Below are positions 5,358-7,906 of a DNA stretch of 7,906 bases, piece after piece; the first letter of the stretch is position 1, and every line of letters begins with the position of its first letter. The stretch is taken from assembly GCA_964471755.1 (NCBI GenBank), contig CAYYJM010000280.1, positions 1 through 7,906 on the forward strand. Reading direction: 5' to 3'. A program made the translations under genes and the position numbers. A model generated the notes under the pieces. It saw only the letters and a list, made by a program, of their open reading frames with translations. It was not told the DNA's origin and ran no database searches. This DNA comes from CAYYJM01 sp964471755 (GTDB lineage Bacteria > Planctomycetota > Planctomycetia > Gemmatales > Gemmataceae).

Positions 5358-7808
5358 TCACGAGGCCGGCACCCTCGGCAGGAGATCCGGCAGCGTCGGC
5401 AGCCCGCCACTCGGTTCCAGTACACGCAGCTGGATACCGTCTTCTCGCTGGCCGTCCAGTCTCGGCGGCAAGCTCAGGCGCTCGAAGCGATACTGACTCG
5501 ACCGTTCGCCACTTCGCCAGGTCACCGCATGGTCCTTGGCCAGGGCCAGCGTGGCGTACAGTTCGTCGCCGGGAGCGAACGTGAGCATCGTCCCGGAGGC
5601 CCGGAAAACCAGCCGCAGCTGATTGGCGGCGATGTCCTTGCGAGTCGATTCCGGGTCGAGCGGCATCTTCGCGACCGGAGCCATCCCCCCCACGCGCGGC
5701 TGGTAGATCTCCAGGGCCGAGCCGGCTTTCGGCGTCAATTCCAGGCCGAGCGGCAGGGTGACCTCGACCGCGTCAAGCCGCAACGTGAACGAGTCCCGAC
5801 CGAGGAACTCGGCAAGGGCCGTGATCGGATCGTGTTCGCCCTGCCGACCACGCAGCGCGTTGAGGGCCCCAGCGAGCGTTCGCCATTCGGCCAGTTCTTT
5901 CGGATTCTCCAGCCACCGACGCACCTGCTGCCAGCCGGCCCGGGTGTCGCCACCGTTGGTCTGAAGTTGTCGCAGAATCTCCGCCTGGGCCGGGGTGAGC
6001 AGATAACGGTAGTTCGTCTCGGCCGCCTGGAGAACCGCCGGACGCATCCGCTCGGGCAACTCGGCGAGGAGGAACTGATCCCGATGGTTCGGGTAGTGCT
6101 TCCGCAGCAGGGTGACCTTCTCGACGACCTGATCCATGCTCACGCCGCGCGGGATCTCCAGCACGGCGGGATGGTCGCGGCCCAGAGCGATCAGGCCCAG
6201 GGCGGCGGCGACCTGGCGGACCTGGCGCAGCTGCCGCTGATACCGCTCGGCCGTCTCGCGGGCGCGCTGCACCGTGTCGATCCGCAGGACGTTTCCCCAG
6301 GTCAGCTCGCCCAGACCCTGGCGTAGCGGCTCCTTCTCGGTGAACGGCGGATGCGCAGTCCGGGCCAGTTCTTCCTCGCTGCTGTCCTGATACTCGCGCC
6401 AGGCGATCGGCGCGGGGAACTCGCGGAACGTCCACAGGTCGCGCAGGCGGTCGCCCGCACGCAGGAACCAGCGCCGTGCCTCGCCGGCCTTTTCCAGGAG
6501 CAGCTCGGCATCGCGCAGATACTCGGCACGCATCCGGGCGGCGAGCGTCGGGTCCCAGGTGCCGGGCGGAGCGAGGGCCTTCAACTGGTCGCGCACCCGG
6601 GTCAACCGCTCCTCCGACTCGATCACGCCGGGCCAGCCGATCTCGTAGACCTTGGCGAAGAAGTCCAGGTAGTCCTTCAGCTCCTGGATGTGCGCCTCGA
6701 TCTCGGCTCGGCGGCGGTAGTCGAGTTTGGCGAAGGCGGGGCTGGCGTACTCCGCTTCCAGTTTCTTGAGACGGGCTTGCAGCTCGTCGGGAGTGCCGGC
6801 CAGGCGCTCGGCGGGCGTGCGCGTGTCCGGCAGGAATGGGCTGCCCGGTGCGAGGGCCAGCCAGGCCAGCAGCGAGAGCAGCACCCCGAGAACGACGCCG
6901 GCCAGGCCGATCGTCCAGACCAGTCGGCGTCGAGCCGCCCGGCGACGTTCGCGGTAGTGGGTCGCCATCTCGAAGGCCTGCTGAAACAGCGGCCCGACGC
7001 CGAACGGCTCCAGCGGCCGGGTCGGCGCATCGACGAAGGCCGGCTGATGCGTCGCCGTCGCCGCCTGGTACAGATCGATCCGACCGAACGTCCGCCGCTC
7101 CTGCTCCGACTTCCGCCGGCGGATGAAGGTCTTGAAGCGTTCGCCGACGTAGCGCTGACGTTCCTCGATCTGCTTCTGCCACTGCGACCGGGGCAGATCG
7201 GGCCGGGCGATCAGGTCGCACTTGGTCAGCACCAGGAAGACCGGCAGGCCGCCGACCTCGGTGCGAGCGCCGCGACTCAACTCCATCTGGGCCAGAAACT
7301 GGGCGAACTCCTCGAAGTCGGCCTCCATCTGCTTGACCGGTGACGACGCATCGACAATGAGCAGCAGGGCGTCGGCATCGAGGACGGCCTTCGCCAGGGC
7401 CCGTTCGGCGGACAGCGCGGCCAGTTCCTGCCGGCGACGGAGCAGGTCGATGGCCACCTGGCCGTCGCAGTCGATCAGCACGGCCGGGATCGCCTCGTTC
7501 GGCCCACTCGCCTCGCCGGGCAGCGGCATCGGCCGATACTCGACGGGGTAGGGAACGACCTCCTCGACGGTGCGGGCCGGCTGCGTGGAGAAGTAGACCT
7601 GCTGACGCAATTCGCCCAGGCGCTGCGAGCGGTCCAGGATGTTGCCCCGGAGCAGCACCGGCTGCGTGTCGGACGTCTGGTAGAGCGCCCCCAGCAGCGA
7701 TGACTTGCCGGCCGCGGGCAGACCGAACAGCACCAGGCGCAGGGGCGGAACCTCGCCCGCGCTGGGGCCTTCCGAGGGCACCTCGACCGATTGCGGAAGC
7801 GACGACAT
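5358..7808 (-). CDS. Membrane-anchored P-loop GTPase-domain protein with large C-terminal region
   Basis: An 816-residue protein from ATG 7808, with GGAGG (7820-7824) 11 bases upstream. A TTG at 7829 would add seven residues but overlaps that ribosome site. The N-terminal ~230 residues form a small GTPase-like domain: Walker A GLPAAGKS (29-36, K35), a DxxG motif DCDG (113-116), the hydrophobic strand ALLLIVDAS (to D153) and the guanine-specificity motif TKCD (195-198). A basic stretch, RERRRAARRR (286-295), precedes one membrane span (about 296-320), predicting a cytoplasmic GTPase and about 495 residues outside the membrane. That part is helical and charged up to about residue 655, then beta-rich to the end (FTLRLDAVEVTLPLGLELT, about 674-692). 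I cannot name the C-terminal region. The layout recalls TssM/IcmF only loosely, and no secretion genes are present. It converges on the secreted-protein gene. Confidence 0.85.
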   Translation of the reverse strand: MSSLPQSVEVPSEGPSAGEVPPLRLVLFGLPAAGKSSLLGALYQTSDTQPVLLRGNILDRSQRLGELRQQVYFSTQPARTVEEVVPYPVEYRPMPLPGEASGPNEAIPAVLIDCDGQVAIDLLRRRQELAALSAERALAKAVLDADALLLIVDASSPVKQMEADFEEFAQFLAQMELSRGARTEVGGLPVFLVLTKCDLIARPDLPRSQWQKQIEERQRYVGERFKTFIRRRKSEQERRTFGRIDLYQAATATHQPAFVDAPTRPLEPFGVGPLFQQAFEMATHYRERRRAARRRLVWTIGLAGVVLGVLLSLLAWLALAPGSPFLPDTRTPAERLAGTPDELQARLKKLEAEYASPAFAKLDYRRRAEIEAHIQELKDYLDFFAKVYEIGWPGVIESEERLTRVRDQLKALAPPGTWDPTLAARMRAEYLRDAELLLEKAGEARRWFLRAGDRLRDLWTFREFPAPIAWREYQDSSEEELARTAHPPFTEKEPLRQGLGELTWGNVLRIDTVQRARETAERYQRQLRQVRQVAAALGLIALGRDHPAVLEIPRGVSMDQVVEKVTLLRKHYPNHRDQFLLAELPERMRPAVLQAAETNYRYLLTPAQAEILRQLQTNGGDTRAGWQQVRRWLENPKELAEWRTLAGALNALRGRQGEHDPITALAEFLGRDSFTLRLDAVEVTLPLGLELTPKAGSALEIYQPRVGGMAPVAKMPLDPESTRKDIAANQLRLVFRASGTMLTFAPGDELYATLALAKDHAVTWRSGERSSQYRFERLSLPPRLDGQREDGIQLRVLEPSGGLPTLPDLLPRVPAS

Positions 7809-7865
7809 CTCGGAGCCAGCCTCCAACAAAACTGAGGAATCTCACCCCCCGGCGAAGCTCTTGTA

Positions 7866-7894
7866 GGTGGGCCGAGCGCTAGCGAGAGCCCACC
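7866..7894. repeat. Palindromic intergenic repeat
   Basis: Perfect 7-bp arms GGTGGGC (7866-7872) and GCCCACC (7888-7894) enclose 15 bases that include the 8-base palindrome CGCTAGCG (7877-7884). There is no T-tract on either side, so it is not a typical terminator. Its arm and flank ATCGGTGGGC (minus strand, 7897-7888) match 30-39 exactly. It lies in the leader region upstream of the GTPase gene and may be a dispersed palindrome of this genome. Confidence 0.55.
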
Positions 7895-7906
7895 GATCCC
7901 GCTGGT

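Noticed and set aside
5773..7845. 690-codon minus-strand frame overlapping the GTPase gene
   Set aside because: It is the same strand in another frame, giving a Gly/Arg/Pro/Ala-rich low-complexity product. The GTPase frame carries the G1, G3 and G4 motifs and a membrane span.
1..7906. CRISPR array, phage genes, toxin-antitoxin or biosynthetic cluster
   Set aside because: I saw no regularly spaced repeats, no phage structural or integrase motifs and no paired small toxin/antitoxin genes. The two metabolic enzymes are isolated from any partner genes.

Overview
The window looks like an ordinary chromosomal stretch from a high-GC bacterium, most likely a planctomycete. That assignment is an inference. 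It rests on the strong GC bias, the loose packing of mostly single genes, and a mix of a HEAT-repeat membrane protein, a large GTPase-plus-membrane-anchor protein and a secreted protein that I cannot place in any known family. No marker gene fixes the taxon.

Layout from left to right. Positions 1-336 are non-coding. They hold a 156-bp MITE-like element (91-246) with perfect 18-bp terminal inverted repeats and an exact 11-bp target duplication, inserted into what looks like an older palindromic intergenic repeat. Next, on the minus strand, come an M24-family (Xaa-Pro peptidase-like) metallopeptidase (337-1428) and a PLP-dependent alpha-oxoamine-synthase-type enzyme (1664-2920). A good intrinsic terminator lies between them, so they are probably separate transcripts. 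A tRNA-Pro(GGG) gene on the plus strand (3145-3219) follows, with a plausible promoter. A strongly base-paired element (3250-3320) sits downstream of it. After that is a minus-strand, membrane-anchored HEAT-repeat protein (3351-4439), then a divergent plus-strand secreted protein of unknown function (4575-5348). The last gene, on the minus strand, is an ~816-residue protein with an N-terminal P-loop GTPase domain, one membrane span and a large C-terminal region (5358-7808). A second palindromic repeat related to the one at the left edge closes the window.

The genes do not form one recognisable pathway or operon. The last three protein genes (HEAT protein, secreted protein, GTPase) are all predicted to be membrane-bound or exported and lie tightly together, divergent then convergent with a 9-bp gap. 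A shared cell-envelope role is possible but unproven. The best-supported unusual features are the MITE-like insertion and the structured element downstream of the tRNA. I found no CRISPR array, defence system or biosynthetic cluster.
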